A stretch of DNA of 64,000 nucleotides from Bermanella sp036960565 (GTDB lineage Bacteria; Pseudomonadota; Gammaproteobacteria; Pseudomonadales; Oceanobacteraceae): assembly GCA_036960565.1 (NCBI GenBank), contig JBALXQ010000001.1:1-64000 (forward strand), in the 5' to 3' direction. Shown here one piece after another: positions 1 to 8,679 of the stretch (the stretch's first letter is position 1; every line of letters begins with the position of its first letter). The translations under genes were made by a program, and so were the position numbers. The notes beneath the pieces are model-generated. The model made no database searches. It was not told the origin of the DNA and saw only the letters and a program-made list of their open reading frames with translations.

Positions 1-109
1 AAGCAGAGTTAAATCTTAGGTTTAGGTGACTTAAGTAAAACCATGGTTCAATTAATGACGTGAGCGAAATTAGATGTGCTTAATGTATGCCTTCAACTTT
101 AAAAATTTT

Positions 110-142
110 GCACTTTAGAAATTGCTTAGCATTCTAAAGTGC
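110..142 (-). terminator. Probable terminator of the yaeQ-like gene
   Basis: A perfect 11-bp stem (GCACTTTAGAA / TTCTAAAGTGC) with an 11-nt loop lies just past the stop of the minus-strand gene. On the minus strand it is followed by an A/T-rich tract, which fits a rho-independent terminator. Confidence 0.6.
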
Positions 143-165
143 AGGTACTTACCTAAAGGTTAACT

Positions 166-756
166 CTATTGAACTGGGAAAAGTTGCTCGGGAATGACGG
201 TAAGCTGGGTGTCTTCATTGCTAATAAAAACTTCGCCATCCTGAATGCTAATTTGCAAAGACATATTTTTACTTACCACTTGTGCCAAAGACTCAGCTTG
301 TTCACTTGGGAGTTGAACAATTCTTAAATTTTTGAAGCGCTTAAGGCTGGATTCTACTTGTTTAAACCACGGGCCTGCCTGGCGACCTTGATAACCATAA
401 ATAATAACCTGCTTGGCTTTACCACATGCTTGGCGAATTCGTTTTTCGTCCGGCTGTCCAAGGTCAACCCAAAGCTCAATTTCATCGCTTAAGCTCTTAT
501 TCCATAAATCAGGCTCATCTTGAGTAGATAGACCTTTGGTGAAAGCAAGCTCCTCATGGGCGTTTAGAGCAAAAGCCACCACGCGTACCATCATGCGCAA
601 GTCTGTTTCGCTGGGGTGACGTGCCAAAGTTAGGGCATGGCTTTGATAATAGTGACGGTCCATATCACTAATATCTAAATTTACTTTGAATATGCTTGCT
701 TTAAGAGCCATAGGTTCTGATGTCGTAATATTTTGAAGGGCGCCAGTATACTGCAT
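166..756 (-). CDS. yaeQ: YaeQ family protein
   Basis: The 196-residue protein matches the YaeQ family, whose members usually begin MALKATI; here MALKASIF occurs at residue 16. The fold is known to resemble PD-(D/E)XK nucleases, but the family's cellular role is not firmly established. It was once proposed to compensate for loss of RfaH in haemolysin expression. Two starts are possible. The canonical family start would put the 5' end at 711. The upstream ATG at 756 has the better Shine-Dalgarno (AAGGTG, about 8 nt away), so the longer form is given. The gene stands alone, with a terminator hairpin directly downstream. Family assignment is strong; exact start is uncertain. Confidence 0.85.
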   Translation of the reverse strand: MQYTGALQNITTSEPMALKASIFKVNLDISDMDRHYYQSHALTLARHPSETDLRMMVRVVAFALNAHEELAFTKGLSTQDEPDLWNKSLSDEIELWVDLGQPDEKRIRQACGKAKQVIIYGYQGRQAGPWFKQVESSLKRFKNLRIVQLPSEQAESLAQVVSKNMSLQISIQDGEVFISNEDTQLTVIPEQLFPVQ

Positions 757-874
757 ATTGGCCGCACCTTTTTAGTTAGAAGTGGCGGTCGCGACTTGGC
801 TTTGTTAGAAATTCAAAAATAATGTCGAATTTTATTGTAAAATAACGCCAAATCTTTTGAATTGAGTAGTAATT

Positions 875-1153
875 ATGGCCACTGCCAGCGCGTGTCACAT
901 TCTAGTAAAAGAACGAAAATTGGCCGATGAGCTTAAGCTGCGCCTAGATAAGGGCGAAGACTTTGGCAAGTTGGCGAAGAAATACAGCACCTGCCCATCC
1001 AAAAAACAAGGTGGAAACCTAGGTGAATTCTTCAAGGGCGATATGGTTAAGGCCTTTGATGACGTGGTTTTCAAGCGTCCTATACTTAAAGTACATGGTC
1101 CTATTAAAACTCAGTTTGGCTTTCATCTGATCAAAACCTTGTATCGCTCTTAA
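875..1153 (+). CDS. ppiC: Parvulin-type peptidyl-prolyl cis-trans isomerase PpiC
   Basis: A 92-residue single-domain parvulin with no signal peptide, the size of E. coli PpiC (Par10). Family motifs are visible: the opening ASACHILVK strand, the F-GKLAKKYSTCPSKKQGGNLGEF core (residues ~30-53), and a closing TQFGFHLIKT strand with the conserved FGFH. It should catalyse cis-trans isomerisation of X-Pro bonds in the cytoplasm as a folding helper. It is transcribed away from yaeQ. The next gene begins 14 bp downstream, so the two may share a transcript. Confidence 0.93.
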   Translation: MATASACHILVKERKLADELKLRLDKGEDFGKLAKKYSTCPSKKQGGNLGEFFKGDMVKAFDDVVFKRPILKVHGPIKTQFGFHLIKTLYRS

Positions 1154-1167
1154 AAGCGCTGTTTCAA

Positions 1168-1605
1168 TTGGAAGTATCTATTGAATGGCTGAATCACCAA
1201 CGCGCCACAATTCACATGTTATTACATGTGCTAGTGCCCGTTCTTGCGTTGTATGGTGTTAGGCTAATTGATGGGCCAAAAGCTAAAAAACAAAAAGTGT
1301 TAGGTTGGCAATGGTGGCTCAGTAACCCTTTGGTGATCATGCTACTGACTATGGCAGTGGATATAGACCATTTGCTGGCCAACCCCATTTATGCCGCTAA
1401 CAGATGCAGCATTCTATTTCATCCTCTGCATACAATGTGGCCCATGGTTACCTACGCAGCCATGTTAATTTGGCCACTCCTAAAGAGTGTAAGTGCTTAC
1501 CCTTTAACGCTTAAAGATAGGCTCATAGGCTGGGTAGGGGCGGGTTTGGTTATCCACATGTTACTTGATGGCCTAGATTGCCTGTGGATGCGTAGCACAT
1601 TTTAG
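1168..1605 (+). CDS. DUF6122-like small integral membrane protein
   Basis: A 145-residue hydrophobic protein with three or four predicted membrane segments. It carries the features I associate with the DUF6122 family: an N-terminal LLHVLVPVLALYG helix, a DIDHLLANP motif (residues ~67-75), and the NRCSILFHPLH stretch followed by a C-terminal HMLLDGLDC. The His/Asp-rich motifs at membrane edges suggest metal binding, but no function is established. The given start is a TTG with no clear ribosome site; the in-frame ATG at 1216 (MLLHVLVP) matches the family start better and may be the true one. It follows ppiC by 14 bp. Confidence 0.7.
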   Translation: MEVSIEWLNHQRATIHMLLHVLVPVLALYGVRLIDGPKAKKQKVLGWQWWLSNPLVIMLLTMAVDIDHLLANPIYAANRCSILFHPLHTMWPMVTYAAMLIWPLLKSVSAYPLTLKDRLIGWVGAGLVIHMLLDGLDCLWMRSTF

Positions 1606-1673
1606 CCACAGGTTTATGGCCAATAGAATAGTTGATTCAGGTTAAGTGCCTTTTTAAGGGCCTGATTAAGAGG

Positions 1674-2228
1674 TTAGGGCGTGGTAATGTGGGTGTCGAC
1701 CTCTGCCGTAAGCACCCCAAACATTTCGCCATTCTCGTCCTGAATGGGCACCGATACTTGCGCTCGAATTTGGCGAGAATATTTATCCCAGCTAATATCA
1801 TCAACATAAATGTTTTCATCGGCCATTACATTCACAAATTTGGCAGTATTCCCATGCCAGTATTCACTGGGTAAAGGATAGGCAGCCAACGTTTCGCCCT
1901 GACTCCCTAATAGTAATAAACCCACAAATACACTGTCATTTTGCTTTAGCATAATTTTAAAGCGTTGTTGCATTTCGCTGTTGAGGAAGTTTAAACGTTC
2001 CTTTGGACTTTGAGCCCAGCGTTCATCGTGTTCTATGAGTTGATCAAATTCCAACTGCCCATCTTGGGCTTGGGTAAGGCTAAGTACGGCCGTGTGTTTT
2101 GCCAAAGCTCGTAACTGGCTTAAAGGCCCACTTAAAGCATCTTCTGCTAAGGCTGGCTGGCTAAGCATGAAGCTGAAGAAGTAGCTTAAAAACACAAACT
2201 TCAGAGCTAACTTAAAGTTAATCATCAT
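1674..2228 (-). CDS. Secreted Cache/PDC-like sensor-domain protein
   Basis: A 184-residue exported protein. Residues 1-28 form a signal peptide (hydrophobic run, then PALA before EDAL). The mature part looks like a single periplasmic PDC/Cache-type ligand domain: a long N-terminal helix, then a strand with VFVGLLLLGSQGETLAAYP and a late ISVPI-DENGEMFGVLTAEVD pattern. Such domains usually form the sensor of chemoreceptors, kinases or cyclases, but here no signalling domain or second membrane helix follows, so it would be a free periplasmic protein. The Cache assignment comes from pattern only. It is divergent from prfB. Confidence 0.6.
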   Translation of the reverse strand: MMINFKLALKFVFLSYFFSFMLSQPALAEDALSGPLSQLRALAKHTAVLSLTQAQDGQLEFDQLIEHDERWAQSPKERLNFLNSEMQQRFKIMLKQNDSVFVGLLLLGSQGETLAAYPLPSEYWHGNTAKFVNVMADENIYVDDISWDKYSRQIRAQVSVPIQDENGEMFGVLTAEVDTHITTP

Positions 2229-2313
2229 GATGAATTAAATATTTCACCTTCAGGGCGGATAATTTAACTATAGTTGGCTATTTCTCAGGCTGCTAGGCGG
2301 TTAGCCACTCTAT

Positions 2314-2338
2314 TTTTACCTGCCAAAATTAGGTAAAA
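2314..2338. promoter_or_regulatory. Inverted repeat in the prfB upstream region
   Basis: TTTTACCT and AGGTAAAA form a perfect 8-bp inverted repeat with a 9-nt spacer, between the divergent sensor-domain gene and prfB and about 65 bp before the prfB start. It could be an operator or part of a promoter. Nothing in the sequence decides between these. Confidence 0.3.
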
Positions 2339-2403
2339 TTGCGCGCTAAATTTTAACTAATTTTTAACATGGGCTCACATTTTTGGCCCGGTGGAGAATA
2401 TCC

Positions 2404-3499
2404 TTGGAAGTTCAACCCATTGTAAACCAGATTAAAGACCTGCTGGCTCGTACAGACATGCTTCGGGGGTATCTTTGACTACGCTAATAAAGCGGAACGC
2501 CTGCAAGAAGTAGAATTATTGTTGGGTCAAAGTGAAATTTGGAATGAACCCGATAAAGCCCAGGAATTAGGTCGCGAGCGCGCCAATTTAGAAGCAGTAG
2601 TGAATACCATTAACGGTATGGATGCTGGTTTGAGTGATTGTCAGGATCTTTTAGAGATGTCTGTTGCCGAAGACGATGAAGATTCTGTGGCAGATGTGGT
2701 TGAAGAGCTAAATGGCTTGCAAGAGCTATTGGAAAAGCTGGAATTCCGCCGTATGTTTTCCGGTGAGATGGATGTAAACAGTGCCTACCTAGATATTCAA
2801 TCGGGTTCAGGGGGCACCGAAGCACAAGATTGGGCCGAAATGATCCTGCGTATGTATTTGCGTTGGGGCGAAGCCAAAGGCTTTAAAGTTGAATTAATGG
2901 AAGTCACCGCTGGAGATGTGGCGGGTATTAAAGGCGCCACCATTCGTTTTGATGGAGAGTATGCTTTTGGCTGGTTGCGTACCGAAACCGGTGTTCATCG
3001 ATTGGTGCGTAAATCGCCATTCGACTCTAGTGGCCGTCGCCATACGTCTTTTGCTTCGGTTTTTGTTTCACCAGAAATTGATGACAATATTGAAATAGAC
3101 ATTAACCCGGCCGATTTACGTATTGATGTTTACCGTGCCAGTGGTGCCGGTGGTCAGCATGTAAACACCACCGAGTCGGCTGTACGTATTACTCACGTTC
3201 CCACCAATGTGGTCACGCAATGTCAAAACCAAAGATCACAGCACAAAAACAAAGACCAGGCCATGAAGCAGTTGAAGGCCAAATTATACGAACGTGAATT
3301 AAGTATTCGTAATGCTGAAAGCCAAGCACTGGAAGCCACTAAGTCTGACATTGGTTGGGGCAGCCAAATACGTTCTTACGTATTGGATGATTCACGTATT
3401 AAAGATTTACGTACAGGTGTAGAAAACCGTAATACCCAGGTAGTACTCGACGGGGCATTAGATCCGTTTATGGAAGCGTCTCTAAAAGCCGGCCTCTAG
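2404..3499 (+). CDS. prfB: Peptide chain release factor 2 (with programmed +1 frameshift)
   Basis: RF2 releases peptides at UGA and UAA. The product is 364 residues, the usual RF2 length, when two frames are joined. Translation starts at TTG 2404 behind GGTGGAG, reads 24 codons to an in-frame TGA at 2476-2478, and continues in the +1 frame from GAC at 2477. The peptide-anticodon motif SPF (in RKSPFDSSGRR) and the catalytic GGQ (in SGAGGQHVNTTESA) are both intact. The gene precedes lysS, as in E. coli. An ATG-based gene finder would start wrongly at an internal codon and lose the N terminus. Confidence 0.96.
2464..2479 (+). promoter_or_regulatory. RF2 autoregulatory frameshift site
   Basis: CGGGGGTATCTTTGAC contains the hallmark elements: an internal Shine-Dalgarno-like GGGGG, the slippery CTT codon, the in-frame TGA, and the following C that weakens termination. 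When RF2 is scarce the ribosome slips +1 and makes RF2. The Shine-Dalgarno begins CGGGGG, where E. coli has AGGGGG. Confidence 0.93.
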
Positions 3500-3525
3500 C
3501 CTATTGCACTTGATTATAGGGCGTT

Positions 3526-3584
3526 AAAAATTAATTCAGCATGCTCATTTATAATTTATAAACTGCGCTGCTTCATTAATTTTT
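3526..3584 (+). terminator. Long hairpin between prfB and lysS
   Basis: AAAAATTAAT (3526-3535) pairs with ATTAATTTTT (3575-3584), and CAGC with GCTG lies just inside. The structure is followed by T-rich sequence. It may terminate or attenuate prfB transcription before lysS; the loop is large, so this is tentative. Confidence 0.35.
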
Positions 3585-3681
3585 GCCTTCTCTAATCTGC
3601 GTTCATAACGCCTAGAAGACAAATTATTTTTATAGTGGTGAGTTTAGTTCACCAACAGGATTAAAAGAAAGGGTTGTTAAA

Positions 3682-5220
3682 ATGACTGAAGCACGTGATG
3701 AAAACAAGTTGATCAGCGAGCGTCGCGCTAAATTAGACGCGCTGCGCGAAGGTTGTTCAGCCAATGGCCATAAAAACGATTTTGATCGTAAAGATCTTGC
3801 TGACGATTTACAAAAAGAGTTTGGTGAATTTGATAAACCAACTCTTGAAGAAAAAGACCATCAGGTAGCCGTAGCCGGTCGTATCATGTTTCAACGTGGT
3901 CCATTTGCACAAATTCAAGATGTGTCTGGAAAAATCCAGGTTTACATCGCTAAAGAAGTACAAAAAGAAATTAATTACAAAAGCGCTTATGACTTAGGCG
4001 ATATCATTGGCGCTAAAGGTGCCTTGCACAAATCAGGTAAAGGCGAGCTGTTTGTAAACATCACCTCTAGCGATCAGTTAGTGATGTTGACTAAATCTTT
4101 GCGCCCACTGCCAGATAAGTTTCATGGTCTTGCCGATCAGGAAACTAAATACCGTCAGCGCTATCTTGATTTAATCATGAGCCAAGAGACTCGTGACTTA
4201 TTTAAAATTCGTTCAAAAATTGTAGAAGGTATTCGTAAATACTTATCGATGCGCGATTTTATGGAAGTGGAAACACCTATGCTGCAAGTGATTCCAGGTG
4301 GCGCTACTGCTAAACCATTTGAGACTCACCACAACGCACTAAACGTAGACATGTACTTGCGTATTGCTCCAGAACTTAACCTTAAGCGTTTAATTGTGGG
4401 AGGTTTTGAGCGCGTATTTGAAATTAACCGCAGCTTCCGTAACGAAGGTTTGTCTACTCGTCATAACCCTGAATTCACTATGATTGAATTTTATCAGGCT
4501 TATGCCACGTACCACGATCTTATGAACACCACAGAAGATATGTTGCGAACCCTAGCCCAAGATGTAATGGGCACCACAGATATTAAGTCCACTGTAAAAG
4601 ACACTGAAGGCAATATCGTTAAGGAATCGACTTACGATTTCTCTCAACCATTCACTCGTATCACTATGTGTGACGCAGTGATGAAATATAACCCTGAATT
4701 TGACAATGCCATTATTCAAGATTGCGAAAACAACCTTGAAGCGTTAATTGCTTATGGTCGCCAAGTGGGCATTAAAGATGAGCCTAAGCAAAGAGCATGG
4801 GGCGCAGGCAAGTGGTTATGTGAGATTTTTGAGGAAACCGCTGAACACAAATTAGATCAGCCAACTTTCATTACCGCTTATCCTTGGGAAGTATCTCCAT
4901 TGGCGCGTCGCAGCGATGACAACTCATTCTTTACCGATCGTTTTGAATTCTTTGTCGGTGGACGTGAATTGGCCAACGGTTTCAGCGAGTTAAACGATGC
5001 TGAAGACCAAGCCCAACGTTTCCAGAAGCAAGTAGATGAAAAAGCCGCCGGTGATGATGAAGCCATGCATTACGATGCTGACTACATAGAAGCTTTAGAA
5101 TACGGCATGCCTCCAACAGCGGGTGAAGGCATTGGTATCGACCGTTTAATGATGTTGTTCACCGATAGTCCAACCATCAAAGACGTTATCTTGTTCCCAC
5201 ACATGCGCCCACGTGGTTAA
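3682..5220 (+). CDS. lysS: Lysyl-tRNA synthetase, class II
   Basis: A 512-residue class II LysRS that charges tRNA-Lys. The N-terminal OB-fold anticodon-binding domain spans roughly residues 60-150 (VAVAGRIMFQRGPFAQIQD). The catalytic core shows motif 1 (MEVETPMLQ), motif 2 with its FRNEG loop (RSFRNEGLSTRHNPEFT), and motif 3 (GEGIGIDRLMMLFTD) near the C terminus. Length is normal for the family. A 182-bp gap separates it from prfB, with a hairpin in between, and a strong terminator follows. The start ATG has a weak GAAAGGG site upstream. Confidence 0.97.
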   Translation: MTEARDENKLISERRAKLDALREGCSANGHKNDFDRKDLADDLQKEFGEFDKPTLEEKDHQVAVAGRIMFQRGPFAQIQDVSGKIQVYIAKEVQKEINYKSAYDLGDIIGAKGALHKSGKGELFVNITSSDQLVMLTKSLRPLPDKFHGLADQETKYRQRYLDLIMSQETRDLFKIRSKIVEGIRKYLSMRDFMEVETPMLQVIPGGATAKPFETHHNALNVDMYLRIAPELNLKRLIVGGFERVFEINRSFRNEGLSTRHNPEFTMIEFYQAYATYHDLMNTTEDMLRTLAQDVMGTTDIKSTVKDTEGNIVKESTYDFSQPFTRITMCDAVMKYNPEFDNAIIQDCENNLEALIAYGRQVGIKDEPKQRAWGAGKWLCEIFEETAEHKLDQPTFITAYPWEVSPLARRSDDNSFFTDRFEFFVGGRELANGFSELNDAEDQAQRFQKQVDEKAAGDDEAMHYDADYIEALEYGMPPTAGEGIGIDRLMMLFTDSPTIKDVILFPHMRPRG

Positions 5221-5235
5221 TTAGCCTATGTGCTA

Positions 5236-5285
5236 AGCCGAAGTTAAATTTTAGGAAACCCTAAGATGTAGCTTCGGCTTTTTTG
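5236..5285 (+). terminator. Terminator of lysS
   Basis: AGCCGAAG (5236-5243) pairs with CTTCGGCT (5272-5279), followed by a run of six T. This is a classic rho-independent terminator 16 bp after the lysS stop. Confidence 0.85.
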
Positions 5286-5384
5286 TTTCAGTTGAATGTC
5301 TAGTTTCTGGGTTTACTTTTTGAATTTAATTGTTTCAACCCCATGTGTTTACAAGGGTATTGTTTCAATAGCCGAGCTATTTTT

Positions 5385-6122
5385 ATGACCGCCATCGATG
5401 TTTTTAAGCAAAGTTTAACTTTTTATATTCGCCTTTTTAATAAAATTTTCTGGTTAAGTGTGGCCTCTAGCATAGTGCCGCTTATTAACTCTGCAATATT
5501 TGGTACGGCTCAGCCTTCTGGTTTGGGTTTGTTGGTGATGATGTTAATGAGCATGTTTTTTTCTGTGTATATGATGTCACTTGTGCATCAGTATTCTACG
5601 GAACAAGACGATAGCTTAAGTTCTGCCTTTAGCTTAACCGTTGAGAAGGTAATGCCTGTAGCGCTCACCAGTATTGTGATGGGGTTGTTTGTAATGCTGG
5701 CAGTGATTCCAGCAGGAATAATCGGTGGTATATTGGCCTCAGGCCTCAGTGATGAAGTTTTGAAAAGTACGCTAATGGGTGTGGTTATCGCTATTCCTGT
5801 TTGCATTATTATGTATCGTTGTTTTTTTGCGGCTTATTACACCCTAGTAGATGGCTTAAGCCCAGTTGAAGCACTGAAGGCCAGTAATCAGCAAATTAAA
5901 GGTAATAAATTAGCCTTTAATGGTTTTATGGTGCTAGGGGCACTAACTGGCGTATACGCTTTGGCGTTACTGCTATTGAATTTAATGATTGCCGATAATC
6001 CATTATTACTGGGTGTGTTTGAATTTGGGCTAAATGTTTTTGTGTTGCCAATATTCACCGTGTTCATTTATCGTTTATTTGTAGTGACCAAACAAAATCA
6101 AGAAATAGACGAAGAGCTATAA
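5385..6122 (+). CDS. Six-helix integral membrane protein, YciC/UPF0259-like
   Basis: About 245 residues with some six hydrophobic segments and short charged ends (terminal QNQEIDEEL). Layout resembles the YciC/UPF0259 or glycerophosphoryl-diester-membrane group: an N-terminal amphipathic stretch (VFKQSLTFYIRLFNKIFW), paired helices, and a central YYTLVDGLSPVEALKASNQ segment that is typical of these proteins. No enzymatic motif is visible. An in-frame ATG at 5343 exists, but the MTAIDVFKQ start at 5385 gives a more usual N terminus. It is separated from ung by only 3 bp, so the two are probably co-transcribed. Confidence 0.6.
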   Translation: MTAIDVFKQSLTFYIRLFNKIFWLSVASSIVPLINSAIFGTAQPSGLGLLVMMLMSMFFSVYMMSLVHQYSTEQDDSLSSAFSLTVEKVMPVALTSIVMGLFVMLAVIPAGIIGGILASGLSDEVLKSTLMGVVIAIPVCIIMYRCFFAAYYTLVDGLSPVEALKASNQQIKGNKLAFNGFMVLGALTGVYALALLLLNLMIADNPLLLGVFEFGLNVFVLPIFTVFIYRLFVVTKQNQEIDEEL

Positions 6123-6125
6123 ATA

Positions 6126-6842
6126 ATGACCCTGCCTAAAAAACTTGATGCTAAATGGAAAAAGCATTTCAAAAAAGAATTTGCTAAAGACTATATGCAG
6201 TCGCTTCAACAGTTTTTACTAGAAGAGCAGTCAGCTGGGCAGGTTGTGTTCCCTTCAAACAAAAATTGCTACAACGCATTTCAAAGTGCGCCGTTTGATG
6301 AAATTAAAGTTGTAATCATTGGTCAAGACCCTTACCACGGTAAAGGCCAAGCCCATGGGTTATCTTTTAGTGTTGAGGGTGATGTGAAAATCCCACCTTC
6401 TCTTAGGAATATCTACAAAGAATTAAACCGTGATTTAGGTCTGGATATTCCCGTTTCGGGTAATTTACAAGACTGGGCTAATCAGGGTGTGCTGTTACTT
6501 AACTCCTGTTTGACGGTACGTGAAGCGCAAGCGGGCAGTCACAGCAAAAAAGGTTGGGAATTATTTACCAATAGTTGCATAGAATTAATTAATCGTGAAA
6601 AAAGCAATGTGGTGTTTTTAGCCTGGGGAAAATTTGCCCATGGTGTGTGTGATAAAATAGATACACAAAAGCATTGTGTGATTAAAACATCTCACCCAAG
6701 TCCTTTGGGTGCCAGTAAGCAAGGCAGTGACTTTGTTGCCTTTACTGAGTCTGGTTGTTTTAGTGAAGGCAATGCTTATTTAAAAGAAAACGGCATAAAT
6801 GAAATAGATTGGAACTTGCATCCAAATTTTCAGTTGTTGTAA
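6126..6842 (+). CDS. ung: Uracil-DNA glycosylase, family 1
   Basis: A 238-residue family-1 UDG that removes uracil from DNA as the first step of base excision repair. The water-activating loop GQDPYHGKGQAHGLSF (residues ~61-76) with the catalytic Asp is intact, as is the DNA-intercalation motif HPSPLGASKQG near residue 195. The FPSNKNCYNAF segment and central LLLNSCLTVREAQAGSH strand also match Ung. It starts 3 bp after the membrane protein gene, behind a GAAGAG site, and converges on the HDOD gene. Confidence 0.96.
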   Translation: MTLPKKLDAKWKKHFKKEFAKDYMQSLQQFLLEEQSAGQVVFPSNKNCYNAFQSAPFDEIKVVIIGQDPYHGKGQAHGLSFSVEGDVKIPPSLRNIYKELNRDLGLDIPVSGNLQDWANQGVLLLNSCLTVREAQAGSHSKKGWELFTNSCIELINREKSNVVFLAWGKFAHGVCDKIDTQKHCVIKTSHPSPLGASKQGSDFVAFTESGCFSEGNAYLKENGINEIDWNLHPNFQLL

Positions 6843-6867
6843 TTGTAAAATACGTTCGTTTAACAGC

Positions 6868-7779
6868 TTAGTCACTAATACCTAAACTCTTAATGGCCAT
6901 ATTAGCTTCCAGTAACATGGGGCCAATTAATGTGGCTAATTCATCTGCCCTTAATGGAGTCTTTCCTGGGAAAGGCTTAATACAATTCTCTTCTAAGCAT
7001 TCCTCTATATTCTCTAATTCAAAATCCAATACCTGTGGGTTTAAGTTTAAATAAAAACTAATGATATCGGCCAGCTGAATAAGACGAATTAAGTGATTAC
7101 ACATCACATCATTTTCAATTTCTTTTGGTAATTCATTGGCATGATGGTACCGCGCTACATTGCACAAGGTATCGGGCATTTGCCATTTTTTACAAATATA
7201 CATGCCTAGAATGGCATGGTTAAAACCCTTTGAGTCTTTTTCTGCGAGGATATACTTTTTCGCTGAGCCGTCTTTTTTCTCAACTGAGTTGTTTTGTTTA
7301 GTTGATTCATTTGGGGATAATATGAATTTTCCCACATCGTGAATTAACCCACACAAATAAGCTTGTTCTGGGTTCACGCTAAAGGCGGTGGTGGCACAAG
7401 CCAATACTCGCGAGATTACCGCCACCTGAATTGAATGTTTCCATAAATCTTTTTCGGCTTTAGTGGTAGGGATAAATACCTGGGTCATGGCCATGGAGGC
7501 AATCAAGCCAGCAATTTGGTTAGTGCCAATTCTCACCACCGCTTCGCGTATACCAATAATTTGGTCCACCGGAGTATTAATAGCAGAATTGCTTAGCTTA
7601 ATAATTCTAAGTGCAAAGGTGGGATCTTCTTGAGCTAACCTCATGACATCTTCAAAGAAGGTATCACTGTCCGAGTTTAAGGAAAGTAGCCGAGTGACAA
7701 CGTTGGATAACGGCGGCAGCTGTACTATTTTTTTCTTCAGCTCTTCAAGAGTGCGCTTATCCATAGGCAATAAATCCAT
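6868..7779 (-). CDS. HDOD domain signalling protein
   Basis: A 303-residue cytoplasmic protein whose body is an HDOD domain: LPPLSNVVTRLLSL, EDPTFALRIIKLSNSA and the IREAVVRIGTNQIAGLI segment are typical. Unlike many HDOD proteins it keeps HD-type residues (LCGLIHDVGKFIL and a later RYHHA). HDOD proteins generally act as non-catalytic signalling scaffolds linked to cyclic-di-GMP, chemotaxis or motility. A linker of low complexity (residues ~155-175, Lys/Ser/Glu-rich) interrupts the domain. No partner domain is attached. A second HDOD gene lies at the far end of this window. Confidence 0.85.
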   Translation of the reverse strand: MDLLPMDKRTLEELKKKIVQLPPLSNVVTRLLSLNSDSDTFFEDVMRLAQEDPTFALRIIKLSNSAINTPVDQIIGIREAVVRIGTNQIAGLIASMAMTQVFIPTTKAEKDLWKHSIQVAVISRVLACATTAFSVNPEQAYLCGLIHDVGKFILSPNESTKQNNSVEKKDGSAKKYILAEKDSKGFNHAILGMYICKKWQMPDTLCNVARYHHANELPKEIENDVMCNHLIRLIQLADIISFYLNLNPQVLDFELENIEECLEENCIKPFPGKTPLRADELATLIGPMLLEANMAIKSLGISD

Positions 7780-7944
7780 ATACTGCTACTTGTTAACGTC
7801 TCTATAAAAGAGCCTTGATAAAGGGACTAGCCGCCATTGAAAGGTGTCATGTCGAGGTTTTAGCAAGACATATATACTGCTGCCAGAGTCAGTAAGTTAG
7901 CATTTAACGGTCGGTTAGATAATTAAAGTCTAGTCTAAATGAAA

Positions 7945-7969
7945 CAAACCTCAAGGATGCTGAGGTTTG
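7945..7969 (-). terminator. Terminator of the nitrobindin-like gene
   Basis: CAAACCTCA and TGAGGTTTG form a 9-bp stem with a 7-nt loop, 17 bp past the minus-strand stop. On that strand it is followed by TTTCATTTAG. It fits a rho-independent terminator. Confidence 0.65.
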
Positions 7970-7986
7970 CTAGTAAGTGTGAGAAG

Positions 7987-8559
7987 TTATTTAATGCGGG
8001 TAAGGCTGTTGTTGTCGGTATGCTCAAACATGTTGCCATAAATTTCTAGGTTCATGGTTTGTTGATAATTTAGAGCATCGCCTTTAACACTTAGTTTATG
8101 AAAGTACTTAACGGTTCGAGCCTTCTTTTTCATAAAGGGCGATTGAATAATTTCCCATTCCTTATCCCCCATGGCTGCGCGTACTTCTAAAATAACCTCT
8201 TCTTGCTCGCTATCTTTATGTTCACCACCGGCTAATACACAAACCCCACGAGGAATGGTAAATGAATGCATAATCACATTATTGTCAGCATCCCATAACC
8301 AATAACCCGTTTGATTGTGCAATGGCTTTTTGTCACGGGTACGTGTCACCAACTGGTGGTAATAAAGCCCTGCTAAACGTTGAGACTCGGCATTACTGGT
8401 GTTGCCAATGGCCTCAAAGTTAATGGTTTCAGAGTAGGTGTTTCGTTCTTCATCATCGGGTTCAGGTGCAATGTCTAAACCTTTATCGCCATGCCACTTG
8501 CCAATTAGCTGAGCCAAAGGGCCGTAATCTACGCCATCAATAATGCTGTCCTTACTCAT
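7987..8559 (-). CDS. Heme-binding beta-barrel (nitrobindin/THAP4-like) protein
   Basis: A 190-residue soluble protein resembling the FABP-like heme-binding domain family (nitrobindin, PF08768). Signs are the opening LAQLIGKWHGDKG, the YSETINFEAIGN strand, the LHNQTGYWLWD segment and the following MHSFTIPRGVCVLAGG. Characterised relatives bind ferric heme and react with nitric oxide or peroxynitrite, or bind fatty-acid-like ligands. Residues 29-40 are a Glu/Asp-rich insertion. The gene is monocistronic with its own terminator. The family call is from pattern recognition; heme binding is inferred. Confidence 0.7.
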   Translation of the reverse strand: MSKDSIIDGVDYGPLAQLIGKWHGDKGLDIAPEPDDEERNTYSETINFEAIGNTSNAESQRLAGLYYHQLVTRTRDKKPLHNQTGYWLWDADNNVIMHSFTIPRGVCVLAGGEHKDSEQEEVILEVRAAMGDKEWEIIQSPFMKKKARTVKYFHKLSVKGDALNYQQTMNLEIYGNMFEHTDNNSLTRIK

Positions 8560-8679
8560 AATGTTTTAAGCTCTTTTTTCAAATATTTAATGTACATGAA
8601 CTCAGTGTAATGTATTTTCGCATTTGGTCTATGTGAATTTTGACCGATATTTCTTGGTTAATGCCCATGCAAGGGCGTT

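Noticed and set aside
2519..3499. A 326-residue RF2 starting at an internal codon
   Set aside because: It omits the frameshifted 5' part; the full gene starts at TTG 2404.
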